NCBI GenBank assembly: GCA_036362985.1
Contig: JAYGXS010000004.1
Coordinates: forward strand, 61,525,749-61,589,748
DNA from: Ligula intestinalis
Lineage: Eukaryota > Platyhelminthes > Cestoda > Diphyllobothriidea > Diphyllobothriidae
DNA: 64,000 nucleotides
Direction: 5' to 3'
This document shows, piece after piece, positions 20,716-31,792 of this stretch. The notes below the pieces were generated by a model. The model was not told the origin of the DNA and did no database searches. It saw only the letters and a program-made list of their open reading frames with translations. Position 1 is the stretch's first letter; each line of letters starts with the position of its first letter. The position numbers and the translations under genes were made by a program.

Positions 20716-21064
20716 GACCGTAAGTTAATCATCACTTTTATTGATGGGCTGCTGAGTTAAAGTGGAAATACGAAACATCAGACCCAGTAACGCACAGTTC
20801 TAGCGATCAAATCTTCCTTTTCTTCTGAATTTAAACTCCCTCAATAGCCGAAAAAGGTTAGAGTTCCAGTTGTTCGACCCATAAATAAATGTAGCGTTGA
20901 AGGTAAGTATGTACACACATTTATTGGCGTCAGGTGACTTGCGTGCACACTGAGCAGTACAGGCTAAGCAAACTGGTTAATCCGACAAACCGTCGTTTGG
21001 GCCCGTTTTTTAATCGATTCTAAATATGTTGACCAACTGTGTGTCGAGTTAGCTGAATTTTGGT

Positions 21065-21950
21065 TTGGGTCACCCCAAGAAGCACGGTATTGAGCTTGCA
21101 CCCGGGCGCCGGTTGACTGACCTCGACGATGCCGATGATCTCGCTTTACTAGCTTCAAGCTTTGGCGGTCTGCAATCTATGGTGTCACGGGTGAACGAGA
21201 TCACAAAATCTGTCAGTTTTTCCATAAACGCTGGAAAGACCAGTGTTTTCATGCTGCATCCCTGCCCAAGAGAAGATACCTCTGGAGATTAGTGGCTCTC
21301 AACTTGAAGAAGTAGACAGTTTCAAATACCTCGGAGCGAGGTTGCTGCCAAATGGACAGAGTAAAGATGACAGCGTCTCCCGCATTGACGCAGCACGACG
21401 AGTTTGCTCCAGCCTTCGGAAGTGCCTATGGACCCGATGCGATATTTGTATCTCCACAAAGATCGGCGTGTGCCGTGCATCTATGTGCTCCGTTCTCCTA
21501 TACGGATGCGAATATTGGGCTATGCGCGTGGAAGATGAACAGCAACTGGAAGTCTTTGAATATTCCTGCTTGAGGAGTATCCTTCGAGTGAAGTACACCG
21601 ACTTCGTCTCAAGTGAGACAGTCCGCACTCGCTGCAACAAAATCATTAGGATATCCCAAGCCATTCAGGAAAGGCGACTGAGGTGATTTGGAAATGTTCT
21701 TCGTCGTCAACCTCAGTAGCTCAGTGCTACTGCCCTCGACTTGAAACTGGTACGTAATTGGAAACTTCGAAGTGGGGGTCAGGTCAAAACCTGGCTGGAC
21801 TTTGTCCATCAGTACATGGAAGTGGTTCTTGGACCTTCGGTATTCGGTCTCCGGCGCTGGAGAAGAGACTGGGTAGAGCTCTTTAGATCCGCTGCCGCCA
21901 ATTGTCACTGTCCGTTACATCATCAAGGCCGGCTAGATCATGCATGATCA
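21065..21950 (+). pseudogene. Non-LTR retrotransposon RT C-terminal fragment, 5' truncated
   Basis: The frame around 21065 gives GRRLTDLDDADDLALLASSF, in which the usual Y/F-A-D-D box reads DADD. After a frame change near 21250 it continues as QLEEVDSFKYLGARLLPNGQ, VLLYGCEYWAMRVEDEQQLE and CLRSILRVKYTDFVS. The Trp expected after IQERRLR is replaced by TGA at 21684-21686, and another stop follows near 21718. Reading then resumes as GPSVFGLRRWRRDWVEL to a terminal stop near 21947. This is the 3' end of an RTE-like LINE, dead by frameshift and stop codons and by the loss of everything upstream. Confidence 0.88.
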
Positions 21951-22344
21951 CACCCGTAACGAGCAGTAACAAGCAAGCAAGAAGCACGCTGTGGAGAAGT
22001 TGCGACCCTTTCACTCCCTATTTCATCATTATTAATCTGGAGGACACATGACAGGTTACAGGAGACAGTGAAGTTATCTTATTTTGCCCACCGTTACTCC
22101 TCCAAGTTTTGCTCTCATGTGGTTTTCATCTGAAAGCCGTATTGAGAAACTGCTCTGACTGGACAAACTGTGCGGAAAACATGAGATAATTTATATTTTA
22201 TATATATTATATTTATATTTTCCTGGTAGACTGGATTGAGAATTTTGATGGGGAAAACAGTAGAGCAGGCGAGTTTCAACGCAAAGTGTAAAATCGCAAA
22301 CGTAGGAGGTACGCGTGCATAGGTTTGGCATCCACACATCCGTC

Positions 22345-23170
22345 TCACAGGGTGTTGACTCAGGCTTCGTGCAGGGCTGCTCTCGCCCTTTTGAGATTCA
22401 ACGTCTGTATGCATATGCAATGCCAGATTTCGGCAAATCACGGCCCCTGTGGCCTGGTAGACGCTGGCGCTTTCTCTCGGTTCTGATTGCCTGTCTGTGC
22501 ATGCGTTCATGCTCCTATTGGGTTTCAGGCCCCACCGCAGGTACCCGAGCAGCTAGGCGGTCGCTAGGCTGTGGGGGAGAGAGTGAGGTCGACCCTCAGA
22601 GCGCTGCTCTCCTCTCAACAATAAATATGAATGCACCTGAATCTATTAAGGTGCGCTCAAAAGCCGTGGCTTGGAGGGTTTGCCAACTTACGGGATAACT
22701 CGGACCACCTACGTTGCTGGTCCTCTAGTACGCGTGTGTTTGTGTGTACCTATGCGATGAGGTGGAGGACTGAAAGTCAGACGCAGTGGCTCCTTCTTAA
22801 TGTGGCCTTTATGGCACTCCCGCACATGCGGGAGCCTACCTAGCTAGTTGACTGAGTCAAGTGTGCGCGTGATGAGTGACTATCGCACCAGCCATCTACA
22901 CCCTCCCTCATCCCCGGTCTTATTGACATTGTCTTTACACCGGATACGGAGGTGGGAGTGGCGAGCGAGTGGGCGCGTTCCCCGCGAGTCTGCCTAAACT
23001 CCCGTTTTCGTTCGTAGGAGTTCGCTGTGATGCTTCTGCTTGCAGTAGCCTTCGTACAGCTTGCCCAGCTTGCCTCAGTGTCTGCTTCGGCTTGCTTTAG
23101 CGTTTACTCCGGCTTGTTGGAGCACGCGGTGCCCATCGTTTAAATCGACGGGGGACCTGTCGGTATCCAC
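22345..23170 (+). repeat. R900 dispersed repeat, copy 2
   Basis: This aligns with 16795-17640 over its length in the same orientation. It ends with GTGCCCATCGTTTAAATCGA and GGGGGACCTGTCGG, just before a short CA run. Similarity to copy 1 is roughly 80-85% by eye. Confidence 0.8.
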
Positions 23171-24376
23171 ACACACAGAGGAGGATGTAAACCGGATGAT
23201 CTGGAGTAGGTCAAACAACATTGTAAGGCATTTAACCGTACTCACTCGTAAGAAAAAGTCTGAAATTTTCCACATCCTTTCTACAACAAACGCCTGTTCG
23301 ACCGACATAGGATTTTTACCCTCTTACGAAAGCTTTTTGCCCTACCTCTGAACCGCGTGTCCATGCGCCCTCCCTCCAAGCATGCTGCCACCCCTCTCCC
23401 CCTCGTTGACCTTTTGTTTCCAGTCAAATGCACACTAGTGCCAAAACCAGTCCGCCGGCCAAGTGATACTTTAATAATGTCCCCAGCCCCCGTTCGTCTT
23501 CCCTGCTTTTTACTCACCTTCTCCCACAATGCTTTCACCCTGACCTGAACACCGCTTGGCCCAGACCGACGCATTCCGAGGGCCACTTCAACACTCCCGA
23601 CCGCTGACTTTTTTACATTGCCTCTCCCCCGTTCGGCGCACTGTTTCGGACCAGTGCCGAGGCACGCCTGCAGTTAGCGGCCGCCAACTCCCCCTCCTTC
23701 CACGCGCCAGGTTCTCATCAGTCGGAGCTCACAGGAACTGCCTCCTGAAATCACATAAAAGTAACGGCCGCAGCCTCTCCCACTAACATATACACGCTCC
23801 CCTAGGAGGGTTTTTTTTCCTTCAGTAGCATTGTTTTCAAACATGCATTGTTTCTTTGTCTCGAGTCAGGCAATTTGGCTGACTCTCTTCCTTATTGACT
23901 GTGTGTATCTATTGTTGAGGTTCGTGCTTTGTTTAATCTTTTCAATTTGTTTACTAGTACCATACTGCTTTGATAAATGTTATCATTGGGTTTTATATAC
24001 GCGTGAATGCTGGATACAGTGTCAGAGGAGTCAAGAAAGACGAAACAATACTCAACATCGATACATGGGCAACACGAAAGAAATGCTCGTAATGGACATG
24101 GATTTAATATGCAGAGATGTAGTTAGTGTATGAAGCAGGGGGTGAGTTACAACAAGAGGGCGATCTGCTTGACACCAAGTGGCGAAAGCTTATGCTGAGG
24201 AGCCCAACAGATGTAATAGCCATCTTACCTCGGTAGAATGGGTATTCGTGGTTTCCGGTGAAGTGCGTAGCGCTTTCGTCTAAGCGTTGTCCAACATACC
24301 CTCCCTCTATCTCTCTCTCATTACTGTCACAGCTAGCGTGCATGTCTTCCTAGTTTTTTTCTCTACTGGGTTGTGT
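23171..24376. other. No recognisable gene
   Basis: This is C-rich, UTR-like sequence (23340-23790) followed by AT-richer sequence. A hydrophobic 100-codon frame lies at 23831-24133 and has no recognisable motif or splice context. I see nothing else to annotate. Confidence 0.5.
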
Positions 24377-24544
24377 TCACACTTTGGTAGTATTTATGGC
24401 TCTGAAGTTTGGGAAGGACGAGGCTTGGGCAATAAATCCCAGGCAATTCTGGTTGCGATCTTCCAAACAGCAGCCAAGGAAAACTGGCGTCACTGCGGAG
24501 ATCGAAGTGGCAAAAGACCATGAATTGCAGTGCGAAGAGTTAGA

Positions 24545-24690
24545 TGCTATCACTGGGACAATAAATTTATTCGCTTGACACTTTCGATTCCTCCTTGGAT
24601 CCATCGTCAGAGACAGTAACAGAAAAGAAACGAGTGGTTTGTACACAGGGAGTTGCAGGATTTATACAGTATGGCAAGTGCTGCAAGAAA
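24545..24690 (+). repeat. Penelope-like element terminal sequence
   Basis: CACTGGGACAATAAATTTAT, CGCTTGACACTTTCGATTCC and GGATCCATCGTCAGAGACAG are followed by TACAGTATGGCAAGTGCTGC. The same order is seen at 7245 and 10035. No RT or GIY-YIG coding sequence follows here. Confidence 0.6.
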
Positions 24691-24711
24691 CATTCCACAA
24701 TTTAAAAAGAC

Positions 24712-25168
24712 CGGTAATCACTCGCAAACCAACATCGCGTAGGGTTGCAATACTGTTTAGCATGCAGTCCAATTTCAATTACTTTCAGTCACACTAGAAT
24801 GCCGACTCTGTGATAAGCTTCTTTTTGACCGCTGTGAATAAAATGATTCTGTAAAAAATGACTACTTGAAAAGCATGTATTTTTATCATTAATTTTGACT
24901 GTCTTCATAAATTCAGATATATTGTATGGAAAGCATGCACAAAAAATCATTTTTTGCATGTATTTGATAGCAACGTACGCCTTCTTTAAATCTCATTCTT
25001 AAAAGAAGGGCTTCCTTCGGTTTAAACTAAAAATTCTTATTTTGAGTTTTTTACGACTTTGTGGTGTTCATTCATAATACATCGTATCCGTCAATTTATT
25101 AATGCTGCCCCTGATATATACAGCGTGATCCATGTCTATTGCGAAATTCTATGAGAGCTGCGTAGGAT
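24712..25168. mobile_element. Foldback element, half copy
   Basis: The sequence starts near ACCGGTAATCACTCGCAA, which is the complement of the right end of the 7.74-8.51 kb element (TTTGCGAGTGATTACCGGT). It runs through GATTCTGTAAAAAATGACTA and ATCATTAATTTTGACTG to the central region (TTCATTCATAATACATCGTA). The second arm is missing after about 25168. Confidence 0.75.
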
Positions 25169-25334
25169 GAGCTCACAGGGCTTTCTGTGAGGGGAATAAT
25201 CATGGGAATAAGCACATTCCCAACAGGCCTCAGCACCGAATATTGCTTGGAGATGTCATGTCAATTCTTTAAAGACTGCGGATCCATGAACCGTGACTCG
25301 CGGGGGAGGAGAAGGGTTGGGCGGATAGTCGGTG

Positions 25335-25554
25335 TTACCCGTGTGTTTTCTGGTAGGTGATGCAGCTCAGAAATTGCTGCCTTTTAAATTTCATCAGGAA
25401 TCAATTAATGTGAGTTAAGCTTGTGTAAAGATTATGTTAATATTCCTGTCAAAGTACATCAACACCGAAAACTAGCTTCACTGCGGAAATCAACTTAGCG
25501 GAACACGACAGACTCCACTGCGGAAGTATCATCGAGTTGGGTCGAGACACGTGG
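25335..25554 (-). repeat. Partial tandem copy of the inverted-duplication end
   Basis: This repeats, at about 265-bp spacing, the sequence at 25600-25830. Shared blocks: TTTTCTGGTAGGTGATGCAG against TTTTCTGGTAGATAATGCAG, TTTCATCAGGAA, CAAAGTACATCAACAC, and TAGCGGAACAC. It is about 80% similar, so older than the inverted duplication itself. The right arm of the inverted duplication thus carries an extra, diverged terminal unit that the left arm lacks. Confidence 0.7.
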
Positions 25555-26610
25555 TTCGCTACTATTTTACCACTGCAAGACAGAGCTTTAGGGTGTCCCA
25601 GCATGCCCGTACGTTTTCTGGTAGATAATGCAGTTTAGAAATTGCTGCTTTTGAATTTCATCAGGAAAAAATTAGTCTGAATAATGTTTTATAAACACAG
25701 ACCGACAGTTTATCCATATATTCCGATCAAAGTACATCAACACTGAAAACTGACTTCCCTGCGTAAATCGACCTAGCGGAACACCACAGACCTCACTGCA
25801 GAACTATCAACGAGTTGGGCCCCTACTTGAAGTTCCTTAAATGCTTGCTTGACGCCGCAGTCTAACCAGCCATATCGACTACACATCCGTTTTGCGATGA
25901 CAACCAAAACGTAACTAAAAACGGATAGTTTACAACTATAAAGAGCAGCAGCGATAAACTCCGCCTTTGTTCGACGAACTTTAGTGCACCATTGTTTATC
26001 ACACAAATTCCGAGCCTCAAACTACCATTGACATTTTAGCCTAAAAAGACCTGTGTGTTAGGGGATGAGTTTTTCGGCTGTGTAGGTTTGCGTCAACGTA
26101 GGCGTTCAGCCAGTGGCAGCATGAAACCAAGATAAGTGTAGATGTCAACTCCCAAGTAAGCCCTCTTGAACCTCCGCAATTCTATTTTGTTCCTTAAAAT
26201 GCATATATTCAGCATATCTGGCTGTTATTTCTCGGAGTCCTGGCCCTACGTTATCTCATAATGAACATCTGCAGGTAGAGAAATTTCGAAGGGACCAATA
26301 CCAATTCGCGGACGATCCACGGATGGCTGACGCCAATTTCTGTAAACTTGATGATTTCACTTTGAAGGAGGATTAAAAACTGGCGACTACGGTAAACTTC
26401 TCAGTCGTGCAACTTGCAACGAGAAGCTCTGACGGATTTACTTCATTTTTTAGATTGTTTTAGTTCCCTATTATGAATAAGGTGTTCTTTACTCCAGTTC
26501 GGTTGGATGACTGAGGCTGTATTCGGCAGCGTGTCAGGTGTAATTTCCAGGGTTATCCCTGGCAAGGTGTCGCTGGTAACTTCTAATTCAGTAAAGGTAT
26601 ATTGTACCGT
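25555..26610 (-). repeat. 1.1-kb inverted duplication, right arm
   Basis: This is the reverse complement of 19130-20220. Strong identity runs from CGAACTTTAGTGCACCATTG (the ORF start region, 25973-25995) outward in both directions, ending near GGTATATTG at about 26600. See the left arm for the shared 77-codon frame. Confidence 0.85.
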
Positions 26611-28489
26611 TCGAAGACGTCGATGATAGCGCAACGGCTTGACCGTCGATTTCGGCTACCTCCACCGTATGCTCAACAGCAGGATTGTGTAGGGACGATG
26701 ACCGTAGCGTGAATTCGTTTTAGGTGATTGTAGACTTGGGAGGCGTCTATCGCACTCACTCCCGCTCCCTTCATATACCTGCGCTCGGTATCAAGACAGA
26801 GCCAAGGAGACCGGCGGTGGGATCTAAGGCAGGTGGCCAGCGTGGCAGAAGCCGCCCCCGTGCGTGCTACAGCGCCCCACCCCCCGATGTCCGACATGGG
26901 AGCGCAACCCGAATAACGCCTGCCTTGCCCTGGTCTGACCCCCGTGTTCTGTCCAGCGCTTCTATAACGCGGCCCATTTGTGGGACACTTTTTGAAACAC
27001 GGAGAGGCACACACGCACACATACGCGGGCGCGCAAACACTAGTGGGATCCTTAAGGGCGGCTGATGACCACTAATAAGTCATAAACTTACTTTCTGGTT
27101 TTCCTTGTCCTTACCGGTACCTCTTTAAATATAATATATAAATCAGCTAAAAGAAGTTTCCCTCTGGATGTTTTAGCCCAGTTTTTCTAGGCTGAACAGA
27201 AGGCAGGAGAAGACAAGAGAGCTTTTATGATGGGAAAGCTTTATTTAACACCACATAAAGAGAGCGGGGCTTGCAGGTCGCTTTTAGCTTGTCAACTCCG
27301 GCATACATACGAGTGTTGCTGGTCTTTCTAGAAATTCGTGGCGTATGGTGTGCGAGCGGGCATTCTATAAACTTCTAGACTGCGGTCACTTCCCGCGCTG
27401 TGTGGGCGGTCGTCACTTTTGCTCGAAGTACGGCGTGGGCGGCTTGTATGCGGGCGTAACCCGACGTGGGCGGTTTGACTGCGGGCATGACCCAGTTGGC
27501 CTCTTCTTGTTGTTGACGGACGTGAGCGCACGCGGGGTCCCGCCCTCGTACCATAACTCATCATTCGAACCTTAAACACTATCCTTTAGACTAACTCTCA
27601 ACCCTATCTCTCTACCGAAAATCTATAATCCGAACCCCAATTTCTCACTCTAAGTCTAACCCCAAGCCGAAGTCTTCGCCTCATGATGCTGCTGGTGCGC
27701 CGACCCACTATCTCGAACTGTCTGCCCTTAGCATTTCTTTTCCCACCTTCGTAACACTGGTTTTCCTTTACTATATCGGCCCAACTTAAATATACTGTAG
27801 GCATAGGCTAAAAGAAGTCCCGAGCTTTGTAAAGTTCAACTTTCTAACTAACCACTGAACCACTGGCTCCCTTTTCCCGTCGGTTGCAGACAGGAGTATT
27901 AACTTTCGTTGGAAGTACACTTACGGATAGGGTTACAGAACTTCTTCGTCGCTCTGTGAATCAGGGCTCCATCTGGGCCAAAGAACCCAGGCGCGAGGGG
28001 CGGGTGTAGCAAAACTGGCTGGCTAAGAACGACTTATAAGCCAGAAATAGTGAAAACAGAACAGAACTCACGATAACAGAACAAACATGACCCGCAACCC
28101 AATCGAAACTCCCAGCCTAGTTAATATCCTCGATAGCGATCAACAGGACAACCAGTCCGTGGCTCAATTTGTGCAGTTTGGACTTGATAAAGTTCATAGT
28201 GCCCAAAGAATACAGTGAATAAAAATCAAGACACAGTCAATCAGTTGATAAGATAAGAAAATAATGGCTCCCAGAGGTACCAGGAGGTGTTACTTATCGT
28301 CCTTAAACATTCCAGATGTATAGCTGAAGCACGTCTCATAATAGTCAAAGACCGGAGCCGGATTGCGTTCAGCGTAAAAAAACTGTTGAGCACGTGAAGC
28401 TTGCAAGCCCTGCACTAAATTAGCTACTTCGCAAGAGAACAGCTGCCCGCGACATATGGTAACCATTTTTAGGGTATTTTTTTTCATCC
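26611..28489. other. No recognisable gene
   Basis: This is mixed sequence with short open frames on both strands (for example 26724-27065 plus and 27328-27579 minus) and no domains. A region rich in CCCTAACC-like words lies at 27575-27670. I see nothing that supports a gene. Confidence 0.45.
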
Positions 28490-29130
28490 GGAGCCATCCC
28501 GGCGAACCACTATGGACTTGCTTTTCTTATTCTCGCGCATCCTAAAAACCAAACCGAACTTTTTATTGACTTTACAATCGATTAAATTACTATATACTAA
28601 TAAAGTCCTCATTCGCATTCCTTGCCTGCAACCGTACGAATATACAATATATATTTTCAATCAAGTTGTAGCAAGAAACAGCTTCAAGCATTTATCACTC
28701 AATTTTATGGCCCGAAACTTCGAAAATTAGCAAAATATAATTTTTTAAACTAATTTCGCTCTTCTTGTTCCAAAAATAGTGTGTTGTGTCATTACAACAC
28801 TTACCTCAATTTCAAGGACACAAAACAAAATTTTCCGTTTTGCGAACAGATATAACTAAAACGTTCCTGCTCTTCATGAGTGTTCTTTTATAGTGACACA
28901 TGCACTAACAAGAAGTTCTTTTCCGCAACTTCTAATAGCATAGGAAATTTCTCCGTTTTCAATAAACGCTGAATTTCACCCACTTTGCCTCTATTTTCTC
29001 ACAGTATACTGATCTGAACGGAAGTGAATTCTATTAACCGTCATTTTGCGCCTTACGTCAACCCAATGAACTAAATAATTAACCTCAAATGTGTGTTCAG
29101 TCCCCCAACCTCCAGCCTTTCATCAGTTAT
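28490..29130 (-). repeat. R1100 dispersed repeat, copy 2 (inverted, partial)
   Basis: On the minus strand this reads CACTATAAAAGAACACTCAT, AGTTATATCTGTTCGCAAAA, TTTTGTTTTGTGTCCTTGAA, matching 55445-55545 (TACTATAAAAGAACATTAAT, TTATATCTGTTCAGAGG, TTTTGTCTTCCAGAAATTGA). Towards 29090 it matches the R1100 start (CACATTTGAGGTTAATTATT on the minus strand). Confidence 0.6.
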
Positions 29131-29746
29131 GTAATCTACAGTACCAGCTGCTACGGCTATCAGGGCTTCCATCGAGATCCCAGGCAGAACGGGACGGATG
29201 AGTTCCGTTAGCGGTCGATTGAACGTTCATCAATGAGCCTTGTTTATTGCTAACACCCTGCAGAGCTAGCGTTTGTAAGACACTAATGTTGTCCTAATGC
29301 TGATCAGCCGTATCATCGTGTGCAGTGCTCCGCAGGAATTTTCGCAAGCCGCGGGTGTTAAACCCGAAAATGTTTATAGTTCGGGGGCGCGGGAGCGCTC
29401 ACAGTTGCCTGCATGCGGAGCGGCGAGAGAGAGGCGGGGGCGAAGATTGATCACTTGCAAAATGTTAATTGTACAGTAAAGTTAGCTCCCCCTGGCAAAG
29501 TTTGCTGCATTAAAAATAGAGCGGGCTGCTGCTGTGAGATCAAAGGCGACACAAAGTACTCAGTGCATACTAACTTGGCAGATGTTTGCTGCTGCTGTTA
29601 ACGTGGTAGACAGTTTCGTTCAAAAGTTGGTGGAGGCTTTTATGGGTTTGCCAGCGAGGCATCGCGACGCTGCAGCTAGGACTCGGAGGGGGTGGGAGGG
29701 AGGGCGCTGCTCCGATCGTTCGCCAGCAAATTTTTAAAGTGTTAAC

Positions 29747-30118
29747 TGTTATGACCCACCTGGTACTGCTTACTTAGTCGAACGCCGGGCCAAGGAACCC
29801 GTAAGATTGAGACAGAGAAAAGTCGGGTTGGCCGGAGAAAGGAGAAGTTTACTGCGACAAGCACCGTTCAGCAAGTCAGAGCAGTGTGTCAGGTCCAACC
29901 AAATTTGGGAGCACACGATGGGGAGTTAAGTCCATTGGACCAATCGGCTTTTGGCTGCTGGCGTGATTAGTGTGATTAAACTTGGAATTATCGATTGGGT
30001 GACTGCAATTTGTGTTTGCTGCCGGTGGCCGATCGATAGCCTGCTGTGCTTGTGCAGGCTATCTATCTGTTAGGCGTATGCTAACAGAGTAATCATGGGA
30101 ACGGACATATTCCCAGCA
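29747..30118 (-). repeat. 3' LTR of the Gypsy-type element (372 bp, complete)
   Basis: On the + strand it begins TGTTATGACCCACC and ends CATATTCCCAGCA. The part from 29808 is a close match to 31471-31787. The TTAAC direct repeat lies just outside. The first ~60 bp are present only in this LTR, which shows that the other copy is truncated internally. Confidence 0.85.
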
Positions 30119-30128
30119 CCTCCCCTTC
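30119..30128 (-). promoter_or_regulatory. Polypurine tract of the Gypsy-type element
   Basis: On the minus strand GAAGGGGAGG lies directly before the TGCTGGGAAT start of the 3' LTR. That is the position of the plus-strand primer in LTR retrotransposons. Confidence 0.8.
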
Positions 30129-30135
30129 AAGTATT

Positions 30136-30470
30136 TCAGGACCGCTGGTGGCGTAGATTGACCTGTAAGCGCCGCGGACTTTGGCGAGCACGGTTGGTCC
30201 GGCGTGTTGTGGGCGGTTTTAGGTCTACCAGTGCGGGGGCAGGAGCTGGTTCCAAAAGCGGTTCATCTGAAGAGGCTGCAGAAGTCAGTTCGGGAGCTGA
30301 CTGGTCCACTGGAATAGCGAAGGTGTCCATCAGGATATCGAGAGGCAGTGAAACGCCTGCCTTAGGTCTGGTTGGGTTGCTGTGCTGCCACCGTCGGATC
30401 TGATTGTGATGACGAACCCAAGTGTCATCACCGTCAGAGACGTCAAACAGGCATCTGGACAGCCTGGGAA
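30136..30470 (-). pseudogene. Gypsy-type pol C-terminal tail
   Basis: The minus-strand frame reads WVRHHNQIRR, then VSLPLDILMDTFAIPVDQ, and ends RRSPRRLQVN-like before a stop at 30136, 18 bp from the LTR. A W-V-R-H-H-N-Q-I-R-R motif after the integrase is typical of the pol tail in animal Gypsy elements. The integrase core is not present upstream. Confidence 0.7.
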
Positions 30471-31470
30471 ATATCGTTGTCAGGGGCTGCGAGTATAGCC
30501 GGAGTCTGCACTTGATTGCAAACAAGGCGGAGAGGCAAATCAACCAAGCGAAGTTGTTCGATCCAATCGAAACCAAGGATATTGAGGTTGGACTTGGTGA
30601 TATAGCAAGTAGCAGTAGTGCCATTGCCGCAGAAGTAAACACCACACTACAGTTGCCCCATTAAGTGGACAAGACCGCCGCATGCACTTGTGGCAGACTG
30701 AGAAGGCTGCTGCATAGTGGGGGTGCCAAGTGACTGCCAGAGAGTCTCAGAGATGCTTGTGATATCAGATGCAGTGTCCAGTTGTAGGCGAACAGCATGA
30801 TCGCTGAGAAATAGGTCAACGAACTTCCTGCGATCAGCTACGTTAGCCTGAAGTGTGGTCGACAGACTGAGAGAATGGCCGAGAGACTGAGGATGGGACT
30901 TGTTTTTTGGTTTGGGACGGCGCTTGGCGTTGGAATTGGCGGGGGCGGACTTGATTGCGCAAGGTGAGAGTCGGCAGAACCAATCACGGTGCCCCACCTG
31001 GTTAAATTTCTGGCAGCGATGTTGCCGAAATATGCAGTCCCGATGGAAATACCACGCGCCACAGTGCCGACAAGGAGAGGGCGGGGACTTTGCCTTGGGG
31101 GCTGGCTTTGGAGCTGGCTGGGGCCGCCTTGCCAGGGGTGGCTTAGCTGTTGCGACTGCAATCACGAATCCAGCAGTCGAAGCGCCTTGGACCATGGCCG
31201 AATCGTGCTTGAGATTTATAAGTGCTTGACACTCGGCAGCCAGTTCTTGAAGTGTAACTGAGCTGCTCTGCTGTACGCGGGACAGAAGACGCGTCCGGAT
31301 GTCGGCATCTTTGGGGGACCGTAGGCCGTAGATGAAGATAAGACAGTTAAACTGGTTTTCGGTCAGAGAGCCGAGTTTAAAACGCCCACACTCGCGATTC
31401 ACAATGCCGGCATACGTGATGAAATCGTTAGATTCCCGTTTGCACAACTGGAGACACTGGAATCGGTTGT
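30471..31470 (-). pseudogene. Gypsy-type gag (C-terminal half), nucleocapsid and protease region
   Basis: The minus-strand frame from 31447 to 30647 contains a capsid-like part (NRECGRFKLGSLTENQF and RTRLLSRVQQSS). A Cys/His region follows (CRHCGAWYFHRDC, then CQKFNQVGHRDWFC), and then a retropepsin-like site, VRLQLDTASDITSISETLW. The second knuckle has Phe where the second Cys should be (CQKF in place of C-x2-C), so it is probably non-functional. The active-site triplet is Asp-Thr-Ala. The frame breaks near 30650. A short pol segment (LNILGFDWIEQLRLVDLP) continues in another frame before the deletion of RT/RH/IN. Confidence 0.85.
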
Positions 31471-31787
31471 TGAACAGAGAGAAGTCGGGTTGGCCGGAGA
31501 AAGGAGAAGTTTACTGCGACAAGCACGGTTCAGCAAGTCAGAGCAGTGTGTACAGTCCAACCGAATTAGGGAGCAAACGATGATGAGTTAAGTCCATTGG
31601 GCTAATCGGCTTTTGGCTGTTGGCATGATTAGTGTGATTAAATTTGGAATTATCGATTGGGTGACTGCAATTTGTGTTTGCTGTCGGTGGCCGATCGATA
31701 GCCTGCTGTGCGCCCCGCTTGTGCAGGCTGTCTATCTGTTAGGCGTATGCTAACAGAGTAATCGTGGGAATGGACACATTCCCAGCA
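31471..31787 (-). repeat. 5' LTR of the Gypsy-type element (truncated)
   Basis: About 317 bp similar to 29808-30118, with a small insertion (GCCCC near 31712). It ends CACATTCCCAGCA at 31787. Its inner end is fused directly to gag codons FNNRFQCLQL, so the usual leader and primer-binding site are gone. About 25 differences from the 3' LTR suggest an old insertion. Confidence 0.8.
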
Positions 31788-31792
31788 TTAAC

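Larger units (their letters stand above)
29742..31792 (-). mobile_element. Ty3/Gypsy-type LTR retrotransposon with internal deletions
   Basis: The element is about 2.05 kb on the minus strand. TTAAC flanks both ends (29742-29746 and 31788-31792), a 5-bp target duplication. The LTRs are TG...CA bounded. The inside holds the gag C-terminus with nucleocapsid, the protease, and the pol C-terminus, but the RT, RNase H and integrase are absent. The 5' LTR (right side) has also lost about 55-60 bp of its inner end together with the primer-binding site and the gag N-terminus. The polypurine tract next to the 3' LTR is intact. It could be moved only in trans, if at all. Confidence 0.88.

Noticed and set aside
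23831..24133. Hydrophobic 100-codon frame
   Set aside because: There is no splice context, homologous motif or second copy. The T-rich composition alone explains the hydrophobic residues.
27001..27040. Alternating CACACGCACACATACGCG run
   Set aside because: Short and imperfect. It does not qualify as a microsatellite of note or Z-DNA element without more length.
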